Positions 16,706-24,714 of a stretch of DNA of 36,945 bases are shown here, piece by piece. How positions within the stretch are numbered: position 1 is the first letter of the stretch; each line of letters starts with the position of its first letter. The DNA is taken from the NCBI GenBank assembly GCA_002479715.1, contig DLOT01000045.1:1-36945 (forward strand), written 5' to 3'. Position numbers and translations under genes: made by a program. Below the pieces are notes generated by a model, which had not been told where the DNA came from, made no database searches, and saw only the letters and a list, made by a program, of their open reading frames with translations. Source of the stretch: Ruminococcus sp. UBA7477. Its GTDB lineage: Bacteria > Bacillota > Clostridia > Oscillospirales > Ruminococcaceae.

Positions 16706-16768
16706 TTAAACTTCTTTATGAGTATCGAACTAATCACAAGTCCGCGTTTTTTGTACTTTTTATGACGA

Positions 16769-18286
16769 TCACAGCGTCTTTCCGACTCCCTCGCCGGAGT
16801 TGAAGCCGAATATTGCCACACAAATCAGGTCGGCAATAAACAGTGCCGCCAGAGTTGCACATATAGTGATGCTCTTTTTTCTTCCAATCTTGTCGAGAAG
16901 AACGCTTATTCTCGGCGCAGCTATATACACTCCGAACAACCCGCCCAAGCCGAAAGCCACCAATCCGACAAGATATATCCTTCCGTTGAGATTCATAAAA
17001 TCCGAGTGATAGTCCCAGTAGCTGGCGTTGCTGAAATAGTCCAGGATCCAGCTTGCGGCATACTCAACAACACCGCACAACAGCATTCCCAGAACAAAAA
17101 GCTTTCCCTTGTTCGCCTTGAAATGACCTAACAGGAAAATAATAATGACTCCGCCTACTCCGTAGATCGGCAGCCACGGGCCGTAAAGCGTTCCGCGGTT
17201 AACCAGAACATGATCGCGAACAAGATACAGCAGCACTTCCCATGCCCAACCGACAAACGCAAAAGCGAAGAAAAAAGCTATATAGTCAATAAGATTATAT
17301 TCTCCGCGCAGCCTTCTGACATTGGCGGTAACACTGCCCCTAAGCTCATCAACAGTCAGAACGGTGTCATCCAGCGAAAAGCTTTCAACCGACTCCTGTG
17401 ATACAACAAACGACTCTGAGTTAAAGCCTTCTTCAACAAAATTAGCCTTGTTTTCAGACCGCTCTCTCAGATAAAAATAAGTTTCAGTCTTAAGCTGTGC
17501 CTCAAGCGGCAGAGCAACAGCAAGACCTGCGATCGGCACGGCCTTGAGGATCCATATGTAAATAAACGAAAGGTCGGTCAAAAACATCTTCATCTTGTAA
17601 CCGGCAGTCATCTGTTTTGAAACCGTCTTGGCCTCACGCCAGCTTATCTGAGGGTTCTCTGCCAGAAGATAAGGAACCATTCTGTACTGATACGATTTAT
17701 ACACCCAACCTACAAATGTCAGCGCCCACATCGCAAGGGTAAGATTGTAGATTATCATGACCTTAATCTCATTTTTAAGATACTTCTTGTGAAACGGCGC
17801 AAAGCTTCGGCGAATAAGTGTTTTCTTCTGAAATCTGGCTTCCATGCAGTATCTGCACTTTCCTATTACCAGAACGTTTTGAATAAACAGCTTTGCCGCA
17901 CCAAGGATAAAGCCTGTAATCAGCAACATCGCGATAACCTCGCCGCTGTTTCGTTTGAAGTACGCAAAGTTGGCTGCCAGAAGGTTTACAAGCCATGAAT
18001 AGTCGCTCGAAAAGGCGTTGACCACCGCAGAAAACACCTCTCCGCCCACTTTACCCATTTTGTCTGTGACATGGTCAGCTATATATGTATCTATTATCTC
18101 CATATTGTCTTGAGAAACGGAAGTTTCAATACCTATATTGTCTATCTGAAAGCTGGTCTGACCGCCGCCGTCCGCGCCAAGAAATGAGAACAAAAAGCAT
18201 ACGGCAAAGAGCGCCGCCCATGCCATGAAGCCTTTCCTGAATGCGGTTTTCCAAGCGTTTGATCGTAAGGTCTTGTAGCTCCACAT
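16769..18286 (-). CDS. DUF975 / CmpB-like (putative ABC permease) membrane protein
   Basis: 505 residues from ATG 18286, preceded by AAAGGAGGG at good spacing; a GTG at 18307 overlaps that site and is not favoured. The N-terminal half is a DUF975-type membrane domain (starting MWSYKTLRSNAWKTAFRKG, with about five helices and YLLAENPQISWREAKTVSKQM). A linker rich in E and S (about 300-335) follows. The C-terminal half has the ABC_trans_CmpB pattern (FFFAFAFVGWAWEVLLYLV, NRGTLYGPWLPIYGVGG, WDYHSDFMNLNGRIYL). Function unknown; both domains occur in Clostridia membrane proteins. The fusion of the two is worth noting. Confidence 0.8.
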   Translation of the reverse strand: MWSYKTLRSNAWKTAFRKGFMAWAALFAVCFLFSFLGADGGGQTSFQIDNIGIETSVSQDNMEIIDTYIADHVTDKMGKVGGEVFSAVVNAFSSDYSWLVNLLAANFAYFKRNSGEVIAMLLITGFILGAAKLFIQNVLVIGKCRYCMEARFQKKTLIRRSFAPFHKKYLKNEIKVMIIYNLTLAMWALTFVGWVYKSYQYRMVPYLLAENPQISWREAKTVSKQMTAGYKMKMFLTDLSFIYIWILKAVPIAGLAVALPLEAQLKTETYFYLRERSENKANFVEEGFNSESFVVSQESVESFSLDDTVLTVDELRGSVTANVRRLRGEYNLIDYIAFFFAFAFVGWAWEVLLYLVRDHVLVNRGTLYGPWLPIYGVGGVIIIFLLGHFKANKGKLFVLGMLLCGVVEYAASWILDYFSNASYWDYHSDFMNLNGRIYLVGLVAFGLGGLFGVYIAAPRISVLLDKIGRKKSITICATLAALFIADLICVAIFGFNSGEGVGKTL

Positions 18287-18388
18287 ACTGATATGCCCTC
18301 CTTTCACTGTCTCCGACTGATGTTATTCCACAGCCCTGATCTCTAGAATCCTTACGGAACTTATATCCGTTCAAATATGAAGTGTCTT

Positions 18389-18856
18389 TTATTCCGTAAA
18401 CAGTTGAGGAACGCCTGACCACGAGAGCTGAGGCATTTCGGAAAGGCGATTTAAATAAATGTATATTTCCTGATCGTCCCCCCAAATGCCTGATTTCGGC
18501 TTATGCGTCAAAACAGTAACATGGTAAAACCCGTTGGGAACCGCTATTGTCTGTTCCGAAGGACAGTCGTCATACCACTCCGACAGCCAAAACAGGTCTA
18601 TAAAGCATATTCTCTCATCTCTGACCTCTATCCCCAGCCTTATTGCTACAGGATTGCTTTCAGATACGGAAGCATCGGGATATCCGTTTCTCAGCTTCAG
18701 AATAAACCTTCCTCCTGAGCCTGTGCAAAATCCGACCATATCGCCCTTTTTTAAATGCGCCGCTACCTTTGCGGGATCGCTGTATTCATTTATCAGATAG
18801 TCATATCCTTCTTCAATACCCTTTACAGTTTCGGAAGAATACATCACTATCCCCAT
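18389..18856 (-). CDS. Hypothetical protein, 151-155 residues
   Basis: A soluble, mixed alpha/beta protein with IRLGIEVRDERICFIDLFWL, SEQTIAVPNGFYHVTVLTHK and GDDQEIYIYLNRL segments. I do not recognise the family; the alternating beta pattern resembles small immunity-like or DUF proteins, but that is only an impression. The start is uncertain: ATG 18856 has no spaced ribosome site, while ATG 18844 follows GGGGATAG. A promoter 110 bp upstream and a MutS terminator beyond it show it is a separate unit. Confidence 0.65.
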   Translation of the reverse strand: MGIVMYSSETVKGIEEGYDYLINEYSDPAKVAAHLKKGDMVGFCTGSGGRFILKLRNGYPDASVSESNPVAIRLGIEVRDERICFIDLFWLSEWYDDCPSEQTIAVPNGFYHVTVLTHKPKSGIWGDDQEIYIYLNRLSEMPQLSWSGVPQLFTE

Positions 18857-18971
18857 TCCGTCGATTTCAAGATCTATATTTTGTTCGTTAATACCCAGCT
18901 TAACTCACCCATTCTCCACAGAATTATTGCAACAAACGCTATTGTGCAATTCAAGTACCATCCTTCTGTAC

Positions 18972-19000
18972 ATTATAGCATTTTAGTCTTGTTCCGTCAA
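18972..19000 (-). promoter_or_regulatory. Promoter of the 151-155 aa hypothetical gene
   Basis: On the minus strand TTGACG (19000-18995), 17-bp spacer, TATAAT (18977-18972) with an extended -10 TG. The leader to the gene is about 110-120 nt. Confidence 0.75.
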
Positions 19001-19050
19001 GAATATTTATCAACGTGCCACTTATCCGGCAATATATTTCCCTTCAAATC

Positions 19051-19079
19051 AAAAAAGCGTAGGTCTGAGCCTACGCTTT
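19051..19079 (-). terminator. Intrinsic terminator of the MutS-family gene
   Basis: A perfect 10-bp stem AAAGCGTAGG/CCTACGCTTT with a 6-nt loop; on the minus strand it ends in a run of six T. It lies 18 bp after the MutS-family stop codon. Confidence 0.92.
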
Positions 19080-19096
19080 AATACATATTCTAAGCC

Positions 19097-20785
19097 TTAT
19101 GACTGCTTTCTCTTGCGGATCTCCTCTATATCGATACCGAACTCTCTGAATACTGTAGACGCATAGCTATGTTCCTCAGGCAGACCCTTTTCGATCCTGT
19201 ATATGCGTTCCTCAGTCTGTTTATTGACCTTCGCAACGATGCTCACCGTTTTTGATCGGCAATCCTGCTCGGAGTTAAACCTGTCGCACATATACGCAAG
19301 CTCAGTCAGATGGGTCGCAAAAAGCCCTCTTACACCGATAATTATAAATATCCTCACAAGCTCCGCCGCAATGTCAACACATTCTCTGGGAGTTGTGCTT
19401 TGAACAGACTCGTTCATCAAAAGCAGACTGTTTTCTGACACGGTGTCGCTTATTGTCTTGAACTGCTTGATCTCAGTGGTGAAGCGGCTGGTGTTGATCC
19501 CCGTTTCTTCTTCCTTCGGAAAATGTGTATAGATAAAATCAACAGGCGAGATCTCGCAGCTCTCACAGGGAACGTAAAAACCGGCCTGAGCCAAAACCTG
19601 AGTTATTCCCACGGCTCGGATAAAGGTCGTCTTTCCTCCGTTGTTAGCGCCGGTCAGAATATAAAACCTTCCGTCTTTGTCAAAGGATATGTCATTCCGG
19701 ATAAGCAGAGAGTCGCCCTTTTTATCCTTCCGCGAGGAGATCGCAGCCTTAAACAAACACAGATCATATACATTTTTCATCTCTGACCTGCGCTCGTCCA
19801 TCGGTAGCAAGGTCGGTCTGCACATAGGAACGCCTTTAAACTCGGCAGTTTTTATCAGCTTGATAACTCCTTCGTAAAGATCCAGCTGATCCTGCAAGCC
19901 CGGAATATCCTCGAAGCCGATCCGCTGATATGCCTTGAGTACCTCAGTCAGCTTTTTGATATAGCCATCGGTTATTTTGGAAAGACCTTTGAAAAGCTTA
20001 GCGTCAACCTCGTTGATAACTCTGTCCTTGTCGTACGGATTGTCGTTTGTGTATCTTCTGAAAAGACCTCCCTCTACCTGATTCGGATTTTTCTTTGCGT
20101 TAAAGTATAATATCTTATCAAAAACGCTCGGCTTTTCAATGTATTCGGCGTTAGAATATCCTACTATCCCCGCACTTATCGGGGTCATCATTTCATCGAA
20201 ATTTATTGCGACCGTAACGCTCTTGATTCGGGTTTTCAGACTTTCATTAAGCTCGGCAACAAGAGCGCAGAGCTTTTGATAATCCTCGCTCATGTAAATT
20301 TCTTCAAAGAAGCCAAACAGACGCTTCATTGCCGCAGATCTCAGACTCTCACCCGTTTTCTCATAAAACGTGTGCATTTCGTCAACACAGGAGATATAGC
20401 ATCCAAAAGCATCAAGCTGCGCTCTGAACTCATCAAACGACGTAGGATTTGAAAACTTCCGCATACCGGCACGGTCGTTATCAAGCATCAGCGTAATTAT
20501 CCTGTAAACAGTCGGCATAAGCTTGGGCAACGTAAGAAAGTCATCAATTGCATCAAGCCGGTAGTTAATAATGTCGGGGTCAGTGTTAAGCTCGCTCAGA
20601 AGCTTCACAGTGCTGTACTGATTAGTCGGGCTGAGTATTGACGCGACCTTTTGTATCTCAAGATTGTCCTGATAGCTTTGCGGCAGCTTCTCCAGCTTCA
20701 GCCTTCTCGCCTTTGCCTGCTCGCGCTTTTCATCGGACGGGTATAGCAGATCCAGAACCGAATTCTGATATTCTTTCGTTTTCAT
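19097..20785 (-). CDS. MutS-family ATPase without mismatch-recognition domain
   Basis: 562 residues. Only the core (domain III/lever helices, about 60-330) and the ABC-type ATPase (about 340-560) are present: Walker A TGANNGGKTTF (378-388), TEIKQFKTI, Walker B LLLMNES (454-460), and THL (491-493). The classical N-terminal mismatch-binding and connector domains are missing, and there is no C-terminal Smr nuclease as in MutS2. Walker B has N458 in place of the usual Asp, as in some clostridial MutS relatives. It is probably not a mismatch-repair sensor; roles in recombination or DNA-structure handling are possible. The AAAGGA site is 13 nt from the ATG. Confidence 0.82.
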   Translation of the reverse strand: MKTKEYQNSVLDLLYPSDEKREQAKARRLKLEKLPQSYQDNLEIQKVASILSPTNQYSTVKLLSELNTDPDIINYRLDAIDDFLTLPKLMPTVYRIITLMLDNDRAGMRKFSNPTSFDEFRAQLDAFGCYISCVDEMHTFYEKTGESLRSAAMKRLFGFFEEIYMSEDYQKLCALVAELNESLKTRIKSVTVAINFDEMMTPISAGIVGYSNAEYIEKPSVFDKILYFNAKKNPNQVEGGLFRRYTNDNPYDKDRVINEVDAKLFKGLSKITDGYIKKLTEVLKAYQRIGFEDIPGLQDQLDLYEGVIKLIKTAEFKGVPMCRPTLLPMDERRSEMKNVYDLCLFKAAISSRKDKKGDSLLIRNDISFDKDGRFYILTGANNGGKTTFIRAVGITQVLAQAGFYVPCESCEISPVDFIYTHFPKEEETGINTSRFTTEIKQFKTISDTVSENSLLLMNESVQSTTPRECVDIAAELVRIFIIIGVRGLFATHLTELAYMCDRFNSEQDCRSKTVSIVAKVNKQTEERIYRIEKGLPEEHSYASTVFREFGIDIEEIRKRKQS

Positions 20786-20878
20786 TGAAGTGCGTCATTC
20801 CTTTCTGAACCGATCATTGCCGGGACACAGGGCTTTCACAGCCAAAACATCTCTGTATTTCTTTATCGTTTCAATACT

Positions 20879-20907
20879 AGGATAGCATATTATCCCCGGC
20901 TCGTCAA
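20879..20907 (-). promoter_or_regulatory. Probable promoter of the MutS-family gene
   Basis: Minus strand TTGACG (20907-20902), 17-bp spacer, TATCCT (20884-20879) with an extended -10 TG. The -10 is imperfect. Confidence 0.5.
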
Positions 20908-20952
20908 GATACAAAGTTTTTGCAAATAAGAGCAATTATTCGGCGAAAAGGA

Positions 20953-20981
20953 TTGACTGCACACGAAAAATGTGATATAAT
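20953..20981 (+). promoter_or_regulatory. Promoter of the AGCS symporter gene
   Basis: TTGACT (20953-20958), 17-bp spacer, TATAAT (20976-20981), extended -10 TG at 20973-20974. Leader of about 60 nt. Confidence 0.8.
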
Positions 20982-21046
20982 TTATAAGATAATTTCTTCG
21001 CTTTAGTGCTTTACAGCGCCCGAGCGACTAGGAGTGGTTTTAAAAT

Positions 21047-22570
21047 ATGGACGCTTTTTTGGAAATAGTCAAAAAAGTAAATGACGCGGTCAATAATGTT
21101 GTTTGGGGCTGGCCGGCTCTGATCCTGCTTGCCTTTGTCGGAGTATTGATGACAGTATTGACCAAGTGCTTTCAGCTGTCACATTTCGGAAAATGGATAA
21201 GCAGCACCATAGGCGCGATATTCAAAGACAAGAAGGTCACAAGGCACACCAAGGACAAGTCGATCTCACAGTTTCAAAGCCTCTGCACTGCCCTTGCGGC
21301 AACCGTCGGAACTGGCAATATTGCGGGAGTTGCATCAGCTATAGTTACCGGCGGCCCGGGCGCGGTTTTCTGGATGTGGGTGGTTGCATTTTTCGGAATG
21401 ATGACAAACTTCTCGGAAAATGTTCTCGGTATCCTCTATCGTGTTAAAAACAAAAAGGGCGAGTGGAGCGGCGGCGCGATGTATTACTTAAAGTACGGCC
21501 TCGGCTCGAAAAAGGGATGTAAGCAGGTCGGCTCCGTCCTCGCAGTGCTGTTTTGCATTTTCTGTCTTCTTGCCTCCTTCGGTATCGGTAATATGACTCA
21601 GATAAACACTATCGCGACCAACATGAAGGACACCTTCAGCATCCCTGCGCTTGCAACCGGTCTGATACTCATGGCTATTGCCGCACTGGTCATCATCGGC
21701 GGACTCAAGCGTATCGCCTCGGTAACCGAAAAGGTAGTTCCCGTTATGGTCATTCTCTATCTGGTCGGAACGATCGTTATCTGCGTTCTGCATATAGATA
21801 AATTCGGCATGGTATTCAAGGCGATATTCAAGGGAGCATTCGGACTCAAGGCTGCTGCCGGAGGAATTGTCGGCTCGGGAGTTAAAATGGCAGTCCAGAT
21901 GGGCATGAAGCGCGGAGTTTTCTCAAATGAAGCAGGTCTCGGCTCGTCGGTTATGGTCCACTCAAGCTCTAATGTTAAAGAGCCCGTTCATCAGGGTATG
22001 TGGGGAATCTTTGAGGTTTTTGCGGACACGATCGTTGTTTGTTCGCTCACAGCATTCACAGTTCTCTCCTCCGGTCTTATTGATCTTGAAACAGGCGCTC
22101 TCACCGAAAACATATCAAATACAGGCTCGCTTGTAAGCGTTGCGTTCGGCGAAACCTTTGGTAAAGTGGGTACTGTATTCGTTGCCATCGCACTTTTGCT
22201 GTTTGCATTCTCAACGGTCCTCGGCTGGAGTCATTACGGTTCAACCGCTTTCGAGTATCTTTTCGGAACAAAGGCAACTATCGTATATAAAGTCGTCTTT
22301 GTTGTCGCGATAGTCGGCGGCGCAACAATGGGCGAAAACCTCGCTTGGGATCTGTCTGATACATTCAACGGACTGATGATGCTGCCCAACCTGATAGGTG
22401 TGCTGGTTCTGTCACCGATCGTCTATAGATGTACAAAAAACTACGTTGACAGACATATGCGTCATTTGGATGTTGAGCCAATGCTCTCTGCTCACCCGGA
22501 AATACAAAAGACGCAGCTTGAAGCACTGAATTCGGAGGATGAGGAGGTCCGCGAGGTAGTTGACGCATAA
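21047..22570 (+). CDS. AGCS family sodium/alanine (glycine) symporter
   Basis: 507 residues, 10-11 predicted membrane segments. The family signature lies at about 88-106 (GTGNIAGVASAIVTGGPGA), followed by WMWVVAFFGM, the SGGAMYYLKYGLG loop, KRGVFSNEAGLGS and the NGLMMLPNLIGV segment near the C-terminus. It imports small neutral amino acids with Na+. The start ATG follows TAGGAG. Single gene with its own promoter; the thiT leader starts about 50 bp downstream and no terminator hairpin with a T run was recognised between them. Confidence 0.93.
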   Translation: MDAFLEIVKKVNDAVNNVVWGWPALILLAFVGVLMTVLTKCFQLSHFGKWISSTIGAIFKDKKVTRHTKDKSISQFQSLCTALAATVGTGNIAGVASAIVTGGPGAVFWMWVVAFFGMMTNFSENVLGILYRVKNKKGEWSGGAMYYLKYGLGSKKGCKQVGSVLAVLFCIFCLLASFGIGNMTQINTIATNMKDTFSIPALATGLILMAIAALVIIGGLKRIASVTEKVVPVMVILYLVGTIVICVLHIDKFGMVFKAIFKGAFGLKAAAGGIVGSGVKMAVQMGMKRGVFSNEAGLGSSVMVHSSSNVKEPVHQGMWGIFEVFADTIVVCSLTAFTVLSSGLIDLETGALTENISNTGSLVSVAFGETFGKVGTVFVAIALLLFAFSTVLGWSHYGSTAFEYLFGTKATIVYKVVFVVAIVGGATMGENLAWDLSDTFNGLMMLPNLIGVLVLSPIVYRCTKNYVDRHMRHLDVEPMLSAHPEIQKTQLEALNSEDEEVREVVDA

Positions 22571-22586
22571 TTTTTTTGAAAAAGCC

Positions 22587-22615
22587 TTGCATTTGTCAAA
22601 AAAATATGTTATACT
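22587..22615 (+). promoter_or_regulatory. Promoter of the riboswitch-thiT transcript
   Basis: TTGCAT (22587-22592), 17-bp spacer, TATACT (22610-22615), extended -10 TG at 22607-22608. Predicted start near 22622, immediately at the first leader hairpin. Confidence 0.7.
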
Positions 22616-22621
22616 GTATTC

Positions 22622-22677
22622 ACTTCACCGGATGCTCTTAAAGATCGTATGCTAGGGATCTATGAGCTATTCGGTGA
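22622..22677 (+). promoter_or_regulatory. Extra structured domain at the 5' end of the thiT leader
   Basis: The outer stem TTCACCG/CGGTGAG encloses GCTC/GAGC and AGATC/GATCT helices, forming one long interrupted hairpin before the TPP aptamer. It is not part of the canonical TPP aptamer. It may protect the 5' end or be a separate regulatory fold; I do not recognise it. Confidence 0.5.
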
Positions 22678-22686
22678 GCAATAATA

Positions 22687-22770
22687 ACGGGGGCCGGATG
22701 TTTTTCGGCTGAGATAGAGCGAATCGACGCTCTGACCGCACCTGATATGGGTAATGCCAACGTAGGGACA
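22687..22770 (+). promoter_or_regulatory. TPP (THI-box) riboswitch aptamer
   Basis: Canonical thi-box blocks are present in order: ACGGGGGCCGG, GGCTGAGAT, GACCGCACCTGAT and GGGTAATGCCAACGTAGGGA. It binds thiamine pyrophosphate. Its downstream gene is a thiamine importer, and the terminator that follows suggests transcriptional OFF control. Confidence 0.95.
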
Positions 22771-22785
22771 ATATGTAGCATTTTT

Positions 22786-22820
22786 GCGCGTACCTTACAT
22801 TTTGGTGCGCGCATTTTGTT
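22786..22820 (+). terminator. Riboswitch expression-platform terminator
   Basis: GCGCGTACC (22786-22794) pairs with GGTGCGCGC (22804-22812), one G-T pair, followed by ATTTTGTT. It lies between the TPP aptamer and thiT, so it should stop transcription when TPP is bound. Confidence 0.82.
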
Positions 22821-22842
22821 GTGAAAGGAATGATTTTAAGTA

Positions 22843-23424
22843 ATGAAAAACAAAAAACTTCTTCAGCTTGTTGAAGGAGCAGTTATGATCGCCCTTGCGA
22901 CGGTCCTCAGCTTTATACGCATCTACAAGCTTCCTTGGGGAGGCTCTATAACTCTTCTGTCAATGCTGCCGATCGCAATTTTCAGCATACGACATGGCGT
23001 TGCAAAGGGCTTAGGCGTAGCATTTTGCTTCTCCCTGATCCAGTTTATCCAAGGTATAACCGACGGACTTTTCGGATGGGGTCTGACAACTATGAGTCTG
23101 ATAGGCTGTATTCTCTTTGACTACATACTCGCATTCACCGTTATCGGATTTGCCGGTATTTTTCGTAAGAAGGGCGTGGCAGGCGCTGTTACCGGAACGG
23201 CGATCGCATTGCTGTTAAGATTTGTAAGCCATTTTGCTACCGGCGTTATTATTTGGAAGTCGTTCGGTGAACTGTGGGACGGATTTTCTACCGATAACAT
23301 CTATCTCTACAGCCTTCTCTATAACGGATCTTATATGCTTCCCGAGATCATCTTCACCTGTATAGGTGCAGCTGTGCTTTACTCTATCCCGCAAACCAAA
23401 AAGCTTCTCGCCCCGCAGGATTAG
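22843..23424 (+). CDS. thiT: Thiamine transporter ThiT (ECF S component)
   Basis: 193 residues, six membrane segments. It matches ThiT: VEGAVMIALATVLSFIRIYKLPWGGSIT at the N-terminus, SMLPIAIFSIRHG, the QFIQGITDGLFGW loop, and a C-terminal LYNGSYMLPEII. ThiT is the substrate-binding S subunit that pairs with a shared EcfA/A'/T module, not encoded here. TPP riboswitch control supports the substrate. The AAAGGA site is about 13 nt from the ATG, rather far. Confidence 0.94.
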   Translation: MKNKKLLQLVEGAVMIALATVLSFIRIYKLPWGGSITLLSMLPIAIFSIRHGVAKGLGVAFCFSLIQFIQGITDGLFGWGLTTMSLIGCILFDYILAFTVIGFAGIFRKKGVAGAVTGTAIALLLRFVSHFATGVIIWKSFGELWDGFSTDNIYLYSLLYNGSYMLPEIIFTCIGAAVLYSIPQTKKLLAPQD

Positions 23425-23465
23425 TCCCGAATCCTATGGCATTAAACATTATCTCACAACATCTG

Positions 23466-23495
23466 AAAGGCTCTCCACACGGGGAGCTTTTCTTT
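23466..23495 (+). terminator. Intrinsic terminator of thiT
   Basis: GCTCTCC (23470-23476) pairs with GGGGAGC (23481-23487), loop ACAC, with AAAG/TTTT extending the stem and TTTTCTTT following. Confidence 0.85.
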
Positions 23496-23568
23496 ATTGC
23501 CGTTTAACAATCAATAAAACAGCCTGTGCAAGCTGCCGCTGCGGAAAACCAAAACACTGTTCCCAATC

Positions 23569-23597
23569 TTGCCTTTTTGCCGAAAGTGTGTTATACT
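23569..23597 (+). promoter_or_regulatory. Promoter of the yitT-family gene
   Basis: TTGCCT (23569-23574), 17-bp spacer, TATACT (23592-23597), extended -10 TG at 23589-23590. It rules out the in-frame ATG at 23526 as the start of the gene. Confidence 0.7.
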
Positions 23598-23627
23598 TAT
23601 AGGAATAAAGCTTCGGGAGGGAAACAC

Positions 23628-24500
23628 ATGACAAAAACACGCCTGATTATCCAAACCTTTGCCCCGCTTACCTTGGCGGGAATAATAAACGCTTTCGGTG
23701 TAACCTTTTTCCTTTACCCCGTTAACCTTTACGACTCGGGTATTTCCGGGACATCAATGCTGCTCGCACAGATAACTCCGCCAAATCTGTCTGTGTTTCT
23801 GATATTGCTCAACCTGCCTTTATTTCTCTATGGCTACAGAAAAATGGGATTACCGTTTACCGTGCGATCACTCTATGCAGTCGCTGTATATTCCTGCGCC
23901 GCATGGCTTATAACAGATATCCTGCCAATAGATGTAAGTATAGCGTCACCCTTGGCTGAGCAGGATCTGCTGCTCTGTGCGATTTTCGGCGGACTGATCT
24001 CCGGCGTCGGAAGCGGTCTTACAATACGCTTCGGCGGCGCTATTGACGGTATTGAGATACTCGCAGTGCTGTTTGCCAAAAGGCTCAGCGTTACTGTCGG
24101 CACATTCGTGATGAGCTATAATGTTCTTCTGTACATAGCTGCGGGCTTTATAAAGTCAAGCTGGATACTTCCGCTCTATTCGATCATCACCTATGCCGCT
24201 GCTCTCAAAACGGTTGACTTTATCGCCGAGGGTCTTGATAAGGCAAAGTCCGCAATGATCATTACCGATAAGCCTCAGCAGATATGTGAAGCTCTGTCCC
24301 AGGAATTTAAAAACGGAATAACTGTCATGAAAGCTCGCGGCTATTTCTCCGATGAGGAAAAAGTCCTGATCTATTTTGTTGTCAACAGATTTCAGATCAG
24401 CAGGGTCAGGTCTATCGTCCGCTCCTGCGACAACAAGGCATTCGTCACTATCACAGATGTTTCCGATGTTCTCGGAACAGACAAACAAAGCAACAAATGA
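23628..24500 (+). CDS. YitT family membrane protein (DUF161 + DUF2179)
   Basis: 290 residues from ATG 23628 (GGGAGGG ahead). Five or six membrane helices in the first 200 residues carry the family segments (INAFGVTFFLYPVNLYDSGI, GLTIRFGGAIDGIEILA), followed by a cytoplasmic DUF2179 domain (about 205-280: KSAMIITDKPQQI, GITVMKARGYFSDEEK, DNKAFVTITDVSDVLG). The family is widespread in Firmicutes and has no settled function. Own promoter; its terminator region has been invaded by cassette 2. Confidence 0.92.
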   Translation: MTKTRLIIQTFAPLTLAGIINAFGVTFFLYPVNLYDSGISGTSMLLAQITPPNLSVFLILLNLPLFLYGYRKMGLPFTVRSLYAVAVYSCAAWLITDILPIDVSIASPLAEQDLLLCAIFGGLISGVGSGLTIRFGGAIDGIEILAVLFAKRLSVTVGTFVMSYNVLLYIAAGFIKSSWILPLYSIITYAAALKTVDFIAEGLDKAKSAMIITDKPQQICEALSQEFKNGITVMKARGYFSDEEKVLIYFVVNRFQISRVRSIVRSCDNKAFVTITDVSDVLGTDKQSNK

Positions 24501-24545
24501 TCGCTGCTTTTCCGACTGTGTAAAACACATTTCGTTAACAGAACA

Positions 24546-24562
24546 TAAAAAAGTGTGGCATA
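24546..24562 (+). terminator. Left half of a terminator split by cassette 2
   Basis: AAAAAAGTGTGGCAT lies just before cassette 2, and ACCACGC with CGTTTTTT (to 25442) lies just after. GTGTGG pairs with CCACGC over six positions including one G-T pair. Joining the flanks at CGAACT gives GTGTGG-CATACA-CCACGC, a hairpin with A runs before and T runs after. It would serve yitT and the convergent radical SAM gene. Confidence 0.6.
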
Positions 24563-24635
24563 AAGACAGGTGCTCATAAAGAAGTTTTAGCCATAGTACT
24601 TATGATTTTCAGTCAAAAGTATTATGGCGTTTCTA

Positions 24636-24664
24636 TTGACTTAATAGTTATTTGGTAGTATAAT
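24636..24664 (+). promoter_or_regulatory. Promoter in the left arm of cassette 2
   Basis: TTGACT (24636-24641), 17-bp spacer, TATAAT (24659-24664); identical to the cassette 1 promoter. Predicted start near 24671, just ahead of the left inner repeat. Confidence 0.85.
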
Positions 24665-24714
24665 CCTAGTAAGAAAAATCAGAATTTATTTTGACTTTGA
24701 TTTGAGGTTACACT

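Larger units (their letters stand above)
16063..16732 (+). mobile_element. Cassette 1: single-gene element with inverted repeats, cargo zinc-ribbon gene
   Basis: The element is defined by comparison with cassette 2. The left arm 16063-16187 matches 24563-24687 with 2 differences in 125 bp, and the right arm 16630-16732 matches 25321-25422 at about 90%. Between them the sequences are unrelated. Subterminal inverted repeats lie at 16071-16092 and 16703-16724 (22 bp, one mismatch, core TACTCATAAAGAAGTTT). Inner inverted repeats AAATCAGAATTT (16176-16187) and AAATTCTGATTT (16633-16644) mark the arm/cargo borders. It has its own promoter and hairpin and no transposase. A TA dinucleotide occurs at both ends (16062-16063, 16731-16732), but exact ends are uncertain by a few bases. 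It lies between convergent genes. Confidence 0.85.

Noticed and set aside
18874..18912. Twelve-codon minus-strand ORF (MGELSWVLTNKI) in the leader of the 151-155 aa gene
   Set aside because: The GGAG motif is only 2-3 nt from its ATG and no terminator or pairing element follows, so attenuation is not supported.
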